Of a DNA stretch of 64,000 nt, positions 34,732 to 45,823 are shown one piece after another. The stretch is from the NCBI GenBank assembly GCA_001898145.1, contig MKSR01000047.1, positions 372,001 through 436,000 on the forward strand, read 5' to 3'. Each line of letters starts with the position of its first letter. Position 1 is the first letter of the stretch. A program made the translations under genes and the position numbers. The stretch comes from Dyadobacter sp. 50-39 (lineage in GTDB: Bacteria; Bacteroidota; Bacteroidia; Cytophagales; Spirosomataceae). Below the pieces are notes generated by a model, which was not told the DNA's origin, did no database searches, and saw only the letters and a list, made by a program, of their open reading frames with translations.

Positions 34732-37269
34732 ATGAAACTACCGTTTACTGCGTTCATCTTCGCCATACCATTTATGTCCAGGGCTCATGCGCAAACGGAC
34801 ACATTGCAGGCCCATGCGCTGGACGAGGTGGTCGTGACGGCCTCACGGGTGACGGAGCGCATTCTCGTCTCTCCGGTAAGCGTGCAGAAGGTAAGCTCAC
34901 AGGCAATCGCATTGTCGCCCTCGTTGTCGTTTTTTGATGCATTGGAAAACGTGCAAGGCATCCATATGATCACGCCATCGCTGGGTTTTAAGGTGCTGAA
35001 TGCGAGGGGTTTTTCGAATACCACCAACGTGCGTTTCGCCCAGCTTGCGGACGGGATGGATGTGCAGTCGCCGCACATCGGCGGGGCGATCGGTAACTCG
35101 CTGGGGCCGACGGACCTCGATATCGCGAGTGTCGAGATACTTCCGGGCACCGCTTCGGCACTATACGGCATGAATACCGTGAACGGCCTCGCGAATTTCC
35201 TGACCAAAAACCCTTTCGATTCTAAGGGACTGTCGATCCAGCAGAAAACGGCCGTCAACCACCTGAACGATCGCCGCAGCGATGCAAAGCCATTTGTTGA
35301 AACGACGGTCCGTTTCGCAAAAATCATGACGCCGAAATGGGCGTTTAAAATCAATGGCGCATTCACGAAGGGCTACGACTGGATCGCCTACGGTCAGACA
35401 GAAATGAACGCAAACGCCAACAGCAGTACGCAGCTTTTTGGCGCGGACAATCCGGCAAGTGATCCGGTGAATATGTATGGGAATGAAAGTTCGAACCGAA
35501 AGACTGTGACGCTGGGCGGGAAACGTTATGTATTGAGCCGCACGGGTTATTACGAAGCTGAGGTGGTGGATTATAACTTGCAGAATATCAAAGGTGATGC
35601 GGGTATTTATTATAAAGTCGCACCCGGTGCTATGCTGACTTATACCTATCATTTCAGTCTGCTCGACAATGTGTACCAGCGTGCCAACAGATTTCGCCTG
35701 GAAAACTACCTCTTGCAGCAACATGGGATTCAGTACCAGTCGGCATCTGTGCAGGCGAAATTGTACGTTAATTCCGAAAATACCGGCCGTTCCTACAATC
35801 TGCGGTCGATGGCTGAGAATATGGACCGTAGCTACAAATCCGACAATGACTGGTACGCAGACTTCACCCAAGGTTTCAACAAGGCTACTGCCGGCGGGGC
35901 AACCGCGGCTGACGCCCTGCGCCAGGCCCGTGCGGCAGCGGATGCAGGTCGCTACCTGCCGGGTACCGACCGTTTCAATGCACAATTACACAAATTGCAG
36001 GACATCAATAACTGGGACGTAGGTGCTGCATTGCGTGTGAAAGCCGATTTCTTGCACGGAGAGGCGCAGGTGAACCTCACCGAAAAGTACCTCAACGCCT
36101 GGAAAGACACATATGGCCTGGACATTCTGCTAGGTGTCGACCACCGCACCTATATCATCGTGCCCGACGGCAATTATTTCGTAAACCCTGAGCCCGGCAA
36201 TGATGGTAAGAGCATCATTTACGGCAAAACCGGGGGTTTCTTTTCGATGAATAAAGATTTGATAAAGAATAAATTAAGGCTAGGGGTTGTTCTTCGGGCG
36301 GACAAGAACAATTATTTCAGGACGACGTTCAACCCACGGTTATCGGCCGTATTCAGCCCGGTGCACGACCACAATTTCCGCGTTTCGTTTCAGACAGGCT
36401 ACCGTTTTCCGAGCATTTTTGAGGCTTACAGCAATGTGAATAGCGGCGGTGTGAAGCGGGTAGGAGGGCTGCCGGTGATGTCGCAGGGGATATTTGAGCA
36501 TGCATGGCTGGCCAGTTCGATTACCAGTTTCCAGCAGGCGGTTTTGAATGATATCAATCAGAACAGGCTCACAGAGGATGCCGCCATTGAGAAAAATAAG
36601 GGCTTGCTTAAAAAGAATTCTTACACTTATCTGAAACCCGAGCATACCAAGACCTGGGAAGCCGGCTACAAAGGCCTGCTATTCAACAGGGCATTGTTTG
36701 TGAATGCCGATTTGTATTTCAACCGGTACAGCAATTTTATAGCACAGACCAACATGAATGTACCGCTGTCGACAGACCCGGCCGTCATACCGCACGACCT
36801 GTACGACAAGGCCCGTCAGGCACAATACCGGATGTACACCAATTCACGCTCGGTGATCAACAACTATGGTTTTAGCGCCGGTTTGAATTATCAATGGGAG
36901 AGAAAATGGGTAGTGGGATTGAACGCCACTTTTGCAAAGCTGAAAAACGCCGAAAACCAGGACGGTCTCGAAGACGGCTTCAACACGCCCAAATGGATGT
37001 GGAACGCATCGGTCTCCCGCACCAACATCGCCGAAAACCTCAACGCAACCGTTTCTTATAAATGGCAGTCGGGCTACTACTCTCAAACATTTCTTGTTAC
37101 CGGCAACGTCCCATCATACGGCAGCCTAGACGCGCAGGTCACTTACCGGGTGCCCGCGCTGAAAAGTCTTGTGAAGGTCGGCGCGAGCAACTTGTTGAAT
37201 AAGTATTATGTATCGTTCCTTGGCGGCCCGTCGGTTGGCGGGATGTATTATGTGACGGTTGTCTTTTAA
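34732..37269 (+). CDS. TonB-dependent outer-membrane receptor (not SusC type)
   Basis: The protein has 845 residues. The signal peptide ends SRAHAQ. There is no CarboxypepD_reg domain; the plug starts directly (ALDEVVVTASRVTERILVSPVSVQKV, then GIHMITPSLGFKVLNARGFSNTTNVRFAQLADGMD and VEILPGTASALYGMNTVNGLANFLTK). The barrel follows and ends YYVSFLGGPSVGGMYYVTVVF with a terminal Phe. It has no SusD partner. The substrate could be a siderophore, vitamin or oligosaccharide. It converges on the GMC oxidoreductase with 2 bases between the stops. Confidence 0.92.
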   Translation: MKLPFTAFIFAIPFMSRAHAQTDTLQAHALDEVVVTASRVTERILVSPVSVQKVSSQAIALSPSLSFFDALENVQGIHMITPSLGFKVLNARGFSNTTNVRFAQLADGMDVQSPHIGGAIGNSLGPTDLDIASVEILPGTASALYGMNTVNGLANFLTKNPFDSKGLSIQQKTAVNHLNDRRSDAKPFVETTVRFAKIMTPKWAFKINGAFTKGYDWIAYGQTEMNANANSSTQLFGADNPASDPVNMYGNESSNRKTVTLGGKRYVLSRTGYYEAEVVDYNLQNIKGDAGIYYKVAPGAMLTYTYHFSLLDNVYQRANRFRLENYLLQQHGIQYQSASVQAKLYVNSENTGRSYNLRSMAENMDRSYKSDNDWYADFTQGFNKATAGGATAADALRQARAAADAGRYLPGTDRFNAQLHKLQDINNWDVGAALRVKADFLHGEAQVNLTEKYLNAWKDTYGLDILLGVDHRTYIIVPDGNYFVNPEPGNDGKSIIYGKTGGFFSMNKDLIKNKLRLGVVLRADKNNYFRTTFNPRLSAVFSPVHDHNFRVSFQTGYRFPSIFEAYSNVNSGGVKRVGGLPVMSQGIFEHAWLASSITSFQQAVLNDINQNRLTEDAAIEKNKGLLKKNSYTYLKPEHTKTWEAGYKGLLFNRALFVNADLYFNRYSNFIAQTNMNVPLSTDPAVIPHDLYDKARQAQYRMYTNSRSVINNYGFSAGLNYQWERKWVVGLNATFAKLKNAENQDGLEDGFNTPKWMWNASVSRTNIAENLNATVSYKWQSGYYSQTFLVTGNVPSYGSLDAQVTYRVPALKSLVKVGASNLLNKYYVSFLGGPSVGGMYYVTVVF

Positions 37270-37271
37270 TC

Positions 37272-38984
37272 TCAAATGTTCCCCTTCCGCATTTCCTTCA
37301 CCGCAAAATCTGCCGCCCGTGCCGTAAGGGCCATATAAGTCAGTGATGGATTTTGGGTGGAAGCGGACGTCATGCAGGCGCCGTCGGTCACAAACACGTT
37401 CGGGACCTGGTGCATTTGGTTCCATTGGTTGAGGATAGATGTTTTGCCATCTTTGCCCATTCTGGCACCACCCATCTCGTGGTTTTCGCTGCCGGGGTTG
37501 CGGTGCGTGTCGGAGGTTTTGATGTTTTTGAAACCGGCTTTGTCGAGCATTTCGCTTAATTCGGTGTAAAAATCCTTCACCATCTTCATGTCGTTGTCGT
37601 CGAAGGACACGTTCATGCGCAGTTGTGGAATGCCCCAGTCGTCTTTCAGGTTCTCGTGCAGTTTTATAAAATTGGTTTCCTTCATTAATACCTCTCCCAT
37701 CATCTGCGCACCGAGCGACCAGCCGCTTTCGTCGGGTGCAAACAGGCTTGCTTTTAGGGAATCACCCAGGCCGTCGCCTGTATTACCTACTTTGGAAGCG
37801 GTGAATGAGGTCGCATAACCTCGCAGAAAATCGGTTTCCTGCTTGAAAACATTCCGAAAGCGCGGAATGTATGCGCCATTCGGGCGCCGTCCGTCGGTGG
37901 TCCTGTCGTGGAAGCCGTCGAAATCCGCCTGCACGCGGCCGCGGTAGTTGTGAAATCCGATGAACTTGCCCAGTACGCCACTATCGTTACCCAATCCGTT
38001 CGGGAAACGGGTAGATTTCGAATTGAGTAAGATCAGGTTGGAATTGATAGCGGATGCATTGATAAATATGATTTTGGCATAGTACTCGGTCATTTCCTTC
38101 GTGTGCGCGTCCACCAGGCGCACGCCGGTAGCCCGCTTTTTCTTTTCGTCATAAATGACCGAATGCACCACCGAATGCGGCCTAAGCGTAAGATTGCCCG
38201 TTTTTTCGGCCCAGGGTAATGTTGCCGCGTTAGTGCTGAAATATCCCCCGAACGGACAGCCGCGCTGGCACATGTTGCGGTGCTGGCATTTGGCGCGGCC
38301 CTGCTGGGTATGGATCGGTTGCGGGTCGGTAATGTGTGCGGCGCGACCGATGATCACCGGGCGTGAACCTTTGTAGTTTTTGGCCGTCTGGTCGCTGAAA
38401 TGCTTTTCCACGCAGCTCATATCATGCGGGGGCAGAAATTCACCGTCCGGTAGCTGCGGAAGTCCATCCCTGTTTCCTGAAATACCCGCGAATTTTTCCA
38501 CGTAGCTGTACCATGGCGCAATGTCCTTGTATCGGATCGGCCAGTCGGTAGCGAATCCGTCTCGCGCGGGGCCCTCAAAATCGTAATCCGACCAACGCTG
38601 CGTTTGCCGTGCCCACAGCAGCGAGCGCCCGCCTACCTGGTACCCTCGCATCCAGCTGAACGGCTGGTCCTGGACATAAGGGTGTTCATAGTCCTTCACT
38701 ACAAAATGCATTGCATCCTCCCTGAAAATGTAATGCTTGCTAGCCATTGGGCTTGCTTCCCGCACTGCCAGCGGCGGCAGCCCGCGGTGTTCGAATTCCC
38801 AGGGCATCATATTCGTGGTAGGGTAATCTACAATATGCTTCACATCGCGCCCGCGTTCGAGGACGAGTGTTTTTAGCCCTTTTTCGGTTAACTCTTTCGC
38901 TGCCCAGCCGCCGCTTATACCCGTGCCTACCACGATCGCATCGAAAGTTTGTGCCTTCACGGCATCGATATTAAAATAGCTCAT
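37272..38984 (-). CDS. GMC-family FAD-dependent oxidoreductase
   Basis: The protein has 570 residues. The FAD dinucleotide fold is at the N terminus (FDAIVVGTGISGGWAAKELTEKGLKTLVLERG). Substrate-pocket and C-terminal flavin parts follow: QVGGRSLLWARQTQRWSDYDFEG, SAINSNLILLNSKS and VFVTDGACMTSASTQNPSLTYMALTARAADF, with the catalytic region GSENHEMGGARMG. Four clustered Cys (CQHRNMCQRGCPFGG) are typical of the gluconate-2-dehydrogenase-like branch. That branch usually works with a small Tat-exported subunit 3, which is not found beside this gene. It has no signal peptide of its own, so it would need such a partner for export. It oxidises a sugar or polyol. Confidence 0.92.
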   Translation of the reverse strand: MSYFNIDAVKAQTFDAIVVGTGISGGWAAKELTEKGLKTLVLERGRDVKHIVDYPTTNMMPWEFEHRGLPPLAVREASPMASKHYIFREDAMHFVVKDYEHPYVQDQPFSWMRGYQVGGRSLLWARQTQRWSDYDFEGPARDGFATDWPIRYKDIAPWYSYVEKFAGISGNRDGLPQLPDGEFLPPHDMSCVEKHFSDQTAKNYKGSRPVIIGRAAHITDPQPIHTQQGRAKCQHRNMCQRGCPFGGYFSTNAATLPWAEKTGNLTLRPHSVVHSVIYDEKKKRATGVRLVDAHTKEMTEYYAKIIFINASAINSNLILLNSKSTRFPNGLGNDSGVLGKFIGFHNYRGRVQADFDGFHDRTTDGRRPNGAYIPRFRNVFKQETDFLRGYATSFTASKVGNTGDGLGDSLKASLFAPDESGWSLGAQMMGEVLMKETNFIKLHENLKDDWGIPQLRMNVSFDDNDMKMVKDFYTELSEMLDKAGFKNIKTSDTHRNPGSENHEMGGARMGKDGKTSILNQWNQMHQVPNVFVTDGACMTSASTQNPSLTYMALTARAADFAVKEMRKGNI

Positions 38985-38990
38985 GGTTAG

Positions 38991-39197
38991 TGAGTGAATG
39001 AATGAGTGAATGATTGAATGAGTGAATGAGTGAATGATTGAATGAGTGAATGAGTGAATGAGTGAATGATTGAATGAGTGAATAGTCAGGTATTGTCAAG
39101 GCTTGTCAGGTATTGTTTCCCGATACAAGAATGACTATCAATGACTACCATGACTACAAATGACCATATCTGACCATTCAATCATTCACTCATTCAA
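38991..39197. repeat. TGAATGA-bordered intergenic element, copy 3, with expanded left arm
   Basis: The left part (38991-39085) is a tandem array of GTGAATGA and TGAATGAT units, over ten in a row. The middle has GTATTGTCAAGGCTTGTCAG plus GTATTGTTT (39090-39117), shared with copy 2. The right arm ATTCAATCATTCACTCATTCA lies at 39176-39196. It fills nearly the whole gap between GMC and esterase genes and ends 4 bases before the esterase stop. Being between two minus-strand genes, it may separate their transcripts. Confidence 0.8.
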
Positions 39198-39200
39198 AAC

Positions 39201-40448
<1,248 letters not shown>

Positions 40449-41963
40449 TTATGCCAGAATATCCTTCACCAACTTCCCGTGTACATCCGTCAGCCGGAAG
40501 CGCCGGCCTTGGAATTTGTAGGTGAGGCGCTCGTGATCGACGCCCATCAGATGCAGCAAGGTAGCATGAAAGTCGTGGACGTGCACCGGGTCTTTGATGA
40601 TATTATAGCTGAAATCGTCGGTTTCTCCGTAGCTGATCCCGGATTTGACGCCCGCACCTGCCATCCACATGGTGAAGCACCTCGGGTGATGGTCGCGGCC
40701 ATAATCGGTAGCGCTGAGCTTGCCTTGTGAATAGACGGTCCGACCGAACTCGCCACCCCATATCACCAGCGTGTCATCAAGCAGGCCGCGGCGTTTCAGG
40801 TCCATGATCAACGCACCGGTAGCCTGGTCGGTGGCCTTGCATTGCTGCGCGATGGCCTTGGGCAGGCCTCCGTGCTGGTCCCAACCCTGATGGTAGAGCT
40901 GCACGAACTTTACGTCTTTTTCAAGCAACTTTCGGGCTAGCAAACAGTTAGCGGCAAAAGTCCCCGGATCGCGGCTGTCCGGTCCGTAGAGTTCGAAAAC
41001 ATCGTTTGGCTCAGCCGAAGTATCCATCACGTCAGGTACGGAAGTCTGCATGCGGAATGCCATTTCGTATTGCGCAATGCGGTTATTGATCTCCGGATCG
41101 CCGTATGCGTCATTTTGGAGCTGGTTGAGTTTCGAAAGGTAATCGAGCATTTGCTTGCGATCATGCCCATCATAACCTTCCGGATTGTTCAAAAAGAGAA
41201 CGGGGTCCTTCCCCGACCGGAATTGTACACCCTGATGCCGAGATTCAAGAAAGCCGTTACCCCATAGGCGGGCATACAATGGCTGGTCTTTGGGCGCATT
41301 TTTAGAAACCAATACAATAAATGTGGGCAAGTTGTTATTGTCCGTCCCCAGCCCATAGCTAACCCACGAGCCGATCGATGGCCTGCCAGGGAGCTGGTTG
41401 CCGGTTTGAAAAAAGGTAATGGCCGGGTCATGGTTGATCGCCTCAGAGTAAATGGATTTCACAATGCAAAGATCGTCCACCACCTTGGCCGTGTAGGGCA
41501 GCAGTTCGCTAACCCAGGTTTTGGTTTTCCCATGTTGGTTGAACCCGTAAATCGATGGCGCCATAGGCAGTGCGCTCTGGCTGGCGCTCATACCGGTAAG
41601 CCGCTGACCCTTCCGTACCGAGTCGGGCAGGTTTTGGCCTGCCATTTGAACCAGTTTGGGCTTATAGTCAAACGTTTCGAACTGCGATGGGCCGCCGGCC
41701 ATGAACAGGTAAACCACGCGCTTGGCTTTGGGCGCGATATGCGGTAACGCTTTCAGTATCTCCGCTTCCAGATCGCCCGAGCCGCCCGTGGCCGGCCTTG
41801 AAGTGGAGCCATATAGCTTTTCAAGCCCGAACAGCGATCCGACAGCCATAGCGCCCAGTCCCAGCGATGTCTGGGTAAGGAACCGGCGGCGGTCCATTTT
41901 CCGGTGCAGTTCGTCAAACTCGGGCGAATGCACCCGGAAGTCTTCTTCGTGATGATGCTGCAT
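40449..41963 (-). CDS. DUF1501 protein, Tat-exported
   Basis: The protein has 504 residues. A twin-arginine signal lies about 25 residues in (MDRRRFLTQTSLGLGAMAVG). The DUF1501 (PF07394, sulfatase-like fold) signatures are AKRVVYLFMAGGPSQFETFDYKP, VKSIYSEAINHDPAITFFQTG, LPTFIVLVSK and DTLVIWGGEFGRTVYSQGK with GRDHHPRCFTMWMAGAGVKSG. Function is not established. It almost always pairs with a DUF1549/DUF1553 cytochrome protein, as here: the partner gene ends 2 bases upstream. The pair is abundant in Planctomycetes and also present in Bacteroidota degraders. Confidence 0.94.
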   Translation of the reverse strand: MQHHHEEDFRVHSPEFDELHRKMDRRRFLTQTSLGLGAMAVGSLFGLEKLYGSTSRPATGGSGDLEAEILKALPHIAPKAKRVVYLFMAGGPSQFETFDYKPKLVQMAGQNLPDSVRKGQRLTGMSASQSALPMAPSIYGFNQHGKTKTWVSELLPYTAKVVDDLCIVKSIYSEAINHDPAITFFQTGNQLPGRPSIGSWVSYGLGTDNNNLPTFIVLVSKNAPKDQPLYARLWGNGFLESRHQGVQFRSGKDPVLFLNNPEGYDGHDRKQMLDYLSKLNQLQNDAYGDPEINNRIAQYEMAFRMQTSVPDVMDTSAEPNDVFELYGPDSRDPGTFAANCLLARKLLEKDVKFVQLYHQGWDQHGGLPKAIAQQCKATDQATGALIMDLKRRGLLDDTLVIWGGEFGRTVYSQGKLSATDYGRDHHPRCFTMWMAGAGVKSGISYGETDDFSYNIIKDPVHVHDFHATLLHLMGVDHERLTYKFQGRRFRLTDVHGKLVKDILA

Positions 41964-41965
41964 GG

Positions 41966-44900
41966 TTATCGTTTGGTTAAGGCGGCGTCTGAATTAAGAA
42001 TGGTGCTTGCAACCACACTGTTGGCGGCAAGTAATGCAGGGTCCAGCGTTTTATCGGCTATATGCTGGCCGATACGCAGCCAGCCGGCAGCCTTGCCAGG
42101 ATTTTTTCTGAATTTATCTTCTTCCATTTTCTGCATGCTAAGCAGCAAGTCGACCTCTTTCTCGGGTGGTTTGCGTCCGGTTAGCTTACGATATGCGGTC
42201 GTGATCGATTGGCGGGCGTCGGGGATACGGCTCATTTGTTCACCCATGACGCGCATGGCCTCTACAAATGTCGGGTCGTTCAGTGTAACCAGCGCCTGCA
42301 ACGGCGTGTTGGTTTTTTGCCGACGTACGACACAGAAGCTCCGTGAAGTGGCATCAAATGTTGCCAGCGTCGGGTTAGGTACCGACCGCTTCACGATCAC
42401 ATACAGGCTCCGGCGATATACGGCATGGCCGGAGTCGGGAGTGTAGGTGGTGTTGTTGATCGACCATAGCCCCTCTGGCTGGTAGGGCTTTATACTCGCG
42501 CCGCCTATTTGCGCGTTCATCAATCCGCTTGCCATCAATGCATTATCCCGGATCATCTCGGCCGACATTCTGTTCGCTGGTCCGCGTGCATACAGCCGGT
42601 TGTCGGGATCCCGTTCGCGTAGATCGCGGCTGGCGCGCGAATCCTGACGGTATGTCGCTGACATCACGATCAGCTTGTTTAGTTTTTTGATGTCCCATCC
42701 CGACGCGCGAAACGTGACGGCAAGCCAGTCGAGTAGTTCGGGGTGGCTGGGCAGTTCTCCCTGGTTTCCAAAGTCTTCGGTGGTTTTTACCAGTCCGGTT
42801 CCGAAGAAAATTTGCCAGTAGCGGTTCACAGCCACGCGGGCGGTGAGCGGGTTATCCGCGTGCGTGAGCCATTGGGCAAGCCCGTAGCGGTTTTTAGGCA
42901 AGGTTTTGGGGTATTCCAGAATTGCGGCAGGCGTAGATGGGAACACTTTTTCACCCAATGCGTCATAATTGCCGCGTAGCAGGATATGCGCCTGCCTGGG
43001 CTTGGGCATTTCCTGCATCACCATCAGTTCGCGAATGTTTTCGGTTGAATCCGAGAGTTGCCCGCGCGCCTTGCGCAAGGCAATCCGCGCCGTAGCCATA
43101 GCCGGATCGACAGCGGATTTGTAGTAGCTTTTCAATGCGGATATTTCAGCGGCCGTCATCTGGTCGGCGCGCTTGGGAACAGTAGCCACCCAGGATGACT
43201 TTCGGGCGAGTATGGCGGTTTCAAACGGCGTCAGCTCCCGGTTGTAAACGGTAACATCGTCTACCTGCGCGTTTTTCAACCCTAAACCTCTCCACCAGGC
43301 GCCAACCTGCAAGCCGGGCTGAACAGAAGATTTAAAGAGAATGTCCTTGGTCAGCTGGTCCATAGTTGTCTCCATCGCCGCCTCCTTGCCATTGACATAA
43401 AGTTTGAAACCCGCGGCTTTGGAGGAACCATCGTAGGTAACCGTCAGCTGCACCCACTGATTTTTGGGAAGGGGCTGCTTGCTCACTTTCGTTATAGCAT
43501 CCGACGGTGAAGTGTGGGCCATGTTCAGTTCTAGGCGGTCGCCTTTCAGGTACAAGTGATATCCGCGGAAATTGTAAAGCCGCTCGGCCTGACTTTTATG
43601 CAGGATTACTCCCTCTTTCAGTTCTTTCGGGACATTGACCCAAATGCCCACGGTGAATGGTTCCGATTTACGGAACACCCCGTTCTGCCCCAGGTCGAGG
43701 TAAACGTCCCCATCGAGTCGAAGCGATTTGCCATCTGTTTTTGTCCCAAATACAGGCAGGCCTCCCGGTGCACCTGCTTCGCGCTTCATCATCCCTGCTT
43801 CCCTGGCATTTACCGAGTTGCGGAGTGATCCGTTTTCAAATGTGTAAAGTGCGAGCAGCCCTGCTTGGGGAAGGGGCTCTTTGGCCAGGCTGCGGTAGCT
43901 GCCTTTATCAAGCCATTGTATGAAGCCCGTGTCTGCACTGCGTCCGGCGGCTGCAAGTTCTTGTTCTTCGGTTTTGATCCTGTTCTGAATAAACCGGAGT
44001 GTCTGCTGCTGAGCATCGGTCGGAAGGAGCATCGTGGGTGTCGGCAATGCGTCGTCCCAGGAAATCTGGCCGGCTTCTTTTACATTATTAAAGAAGCTGA
44101 ACAATTCGTAGTAGTTCTTTTGGGAAATAGGATCGTACTTATGATCATGGCACTTTGCACAGCCGACCGAAAGGCCCAGAAACGCGTCACCAAATGTATT
44201 GGTGCGATCGACTACGTATTCGGTCTGGAATTCTTCTTCAATAATGCCACCTTCCATGTTTTGCTGGTGATTGCGGTTGAAAGCTGTTGCAATCCGCATT
44301 TCTTTGCTCGGGTTCGGCATCAGATCTCCGGCGAGCTGCCAGTGAATAAACTGATCGTAACGCATGTTTCGGTTGAAGGCATTAATGACCCAGTCGCGGT
44401 AAGGCGACATGTCCCGCAGCCTGTCGACCGTATAACCGTGTGAATCGGCAAAACGGGCAAGATCCAGCCAGTCGACCGCCATCTTTTCGCCGTAGTGGGG
44501 GGAGGCCAGTAGCCTGTCAACCTGCTTTTCGTAAGCGTTAGCAGAATTATCCTTTAAAAACGCATCGGTTTCTGATAGGGTGGGCGGCAGGCCTGTAAGG
44601 TCCAGCGATACGCGTCGCAGCAGTATTTCTTTGTTGGCCCGTGCAGACGGTTGCAGTCTTTCTTCTTCGAGTTTTTTAAATACAAAATGGTCAATCGGAT
44701 TCACGGCCAGGGCATCATGGCTGGTGTGAGGAACGTCGGGGTTTTCCGGTTTTACAAATGCCCAGTGTGGCTTGTATTCGGCCCCTTCCTGGATCCAACG
44801 GATCAATATCGCCTTCTCACGCGCGGACAGGCTCAGGTGCGACTCAGGCGTGGGCATCACGTAGTCGGGATCTAACGAGATTATCCGGTGGAAAAACTCG

Positions 44901-45190
44901 CTGTCTGCCAGGTCGCCGGGCTCAATGGCAGTCCGGCCCGAGTTTTTGGATACCTTCTGAAATGCTGACCCGGCCAGGTCCAGACGAAGCCCTCCTTTTT
45001 GCTTTGCCTTGTCTGGCCCGTGGCAAGCAAAGCATTTATCGGAAAGCACAGGCTTTACGTGCTGATTATAGTCCAGCTTTTCGGGCAGCTCCTTCATCGC
45101 CACCTCCACATCCCGGGGCAGTTCCGGAGAACACGAGAAAAAATGCCCGGCCAGCCATACCCATAGAAAGAGAACTTTAATATGCTTCAT
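41966..45190 (-). CDS. DUF1549/DUF1553 protein with cytochrome c and LamG domains
   Basis: The protein has 1074 residues. A lipoprotein-like signal ends FFSC (Cys20). Planctomycete-type cytochrome c follows (CFACHG, Cys53 to His57). DUF1549 (PSCyt2) covers about 165-375 (SLDLTGLPPTLSETDAFL, HYGEKMAVDWLDLARFADSHGY, NRNHQQNMEGG, CAKCHDHKYDPISQ with a second CxxCH). A LamG/concanavalin-like insert spans about 440-640 (LLALYTFENGSLRNSV). DUF1553 (PSD1) ends it (ARVAVNRYWQIFFGTGLVKTTEDFGNQGELPSHPELLDWLA). Heme groups and a carbohydrate-binding-like insert suggest a surface or periplasmic redox enzyme on polysaccharides, which is inference. It is the operon partner of the DUF1501 gene. Confidence 0.94.
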   Translation of the reverse strand: MKHIKVLFLWVWLAGHFFSCSPELPRDVEVAMKELPEKLDYNQHVKPVLSDKCFACHGPDKAKQKGGLRLDLAGSAFQKVSKNSGRTAIEPGDLADSEFFHRIISLDPDYVMPTPESHLSLSAREKAILIRWIQEGAEYKPHWAFVKPENPDVPHTSHDALAVNPIDHFVFKKLEEERLQPSARANKEILLRRVSLDLTGLPPTLSETDAFLKDNSANAYEKQVDRLLASPHYGEKMAVDWLDLARFADSHGYTVDRLRDMSPYRDWVINAFNRNMRYDQFIHWQLAGDLMPNPSKEMRIATAFNRNHQQNMEGGIIEEEFQTEYVVDRTNTFGDAFLGLSVGCAKCHDHKYDPISQKNYYELFSFFNNVKEAGQISWDDALPTPTMLLPTDAQQQTLRFIQNRIKTEEQELAAAGRSADTGFIQWLDKGSYRSLAKEPLPQAGLLALYTFENGSLRNSVNAREAGMMKREAGAPGGLPVFGTKTDGKSLRLDGDVYLDLGQNGVFRKSEPFTVGIWVNVPKELKEGVILHKSQAERLYNFRGYHLYLKGDRLELNMAHTSPSDAITKVSKQPLPKNQWVQLTVTYDGSSKAAGFKLYVNGKEAAMETTMDQLTKDILFKSSVQPGLQVGAWWRGLGLKNAQVDDVTVYNRELTPFETAILARKSSWVATVPKRADQMTAAEISALKSYYKSAVDPAMATARIALRKARGQLSDSTENIRELMVMQEMPKPRQAHILLRGNYDALGEKVFPSTPAAILEYPKTLPKNRYGLAQWLTHADNPLTARVAVNRYWQIFFGTGLVKTTEDFGNQGELPSHPELLDWLAVTFRASGWDIKKLNKLIVMSATYRQDSRASRDLRERDPDNRLYARGPANRMSAEMIRDNALMASGLMNAQIGGASIKPYQPEGLWSINNTTYTPDSGHAVYRRSLYVIVKRSVPNPTLATFDATSRSFCVVRRQKTNTPLQALVTLNDPTFVEAMRVMGEQMSRIPDARQSITTAYRKLTGRKPPEKEVDLLLSMQKMEEDKFRKNPGKAAGWLRIGQHIADKTLDPALLAANSVVASTILNSDAALTKR

Positions 45191-45348
45191 ACCACCTGTA
45201 AAGCCAGCCCCTCTGAGAATATAATTTAATGTTTATTAAAAATAGTACAAAATGGCGGCAAACCCCAAGACAAGGGGGCGTTGGCTTGTTGCGGAAGCAA
45301 AGCAAAAGGATGGACTTCGGAGAATGGGAAATTACAGCAACAGGGGTG

Positions 45349-45576
45349 TCACCGTTGCGCAACGACCGCAGGGTTGTTATTTCGGATTGACACGCGAATG
45401 TCCTCGATCTGGTGATGGTTGAGCCAGCTCTGAAAGTCGAGTACTTCTTCCGGTTGGTAGTGGATGATCATGCCGTTGGTCAGCATCAGCGTGAACGTAC
45501 TGTAAGTCTGAAGAAATTTGCAGATCTCGGTGGAGTGATACTCGAATCCGGTGAAGTAAGGTTTAGTGAACGCCAT
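45349..45576 (-). CDS. Small hypothetical protein
   Basis: The protein has 75 residues with no signal peptide. The sequence looks like a folded domain with strands FTLMLTNGMIIHYQP and IRVSIRNN and a helix around VLDFQSWLNHHQ. No family is recognised. It is 158 bases upstream of the DUF1553 gene on the same strand and could be the first gene of that transcript. The 61-residue overlapping frame below it (45177-45362) was not accepted. Confidence 0.55.
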   Translation of the reverse strand: MAFTKPYFTGFEYHSTEICKFLQTYSTFTLMLTNGMIIHYQPEEVLDFQSWLNHHQIEDIRVSIRNNNPAVVAQR

Positions 45577-45823
45577 ACTATGATTTAATTAGATTAACTT
45601 CAGTTGCCTAAAATTAAGTACATCACTCAATGGCAAAGAATTTATTGAGCTATGTTTTATAATTACTTATTTAACGGTTTTACAACTTATTGTATGGAGG
45701 AAAAGCTTTACGAAATCTACATATTGTAGACCTGTTCATGTAGACCTGCCGGCATTAATTGTACATCGCACGTGCGTTACAAAATTATCCCGGCACGGCT
45801 ATTTTCATGGCTGGCATTATTTC

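Noticed and set aside
38991-39085. CRISPR-like tandem array
   Set aside because: Units are 4-8 bases with no spacers and no cas genes; it is a simple tandem repeat forming one arm of a dispersed element.
45177-45362. 61-residue minus-strand frame between DUF1553 and the 75-residue gene
   Set aside because: Composition is not protein-like and it overlaps both flanking genes.
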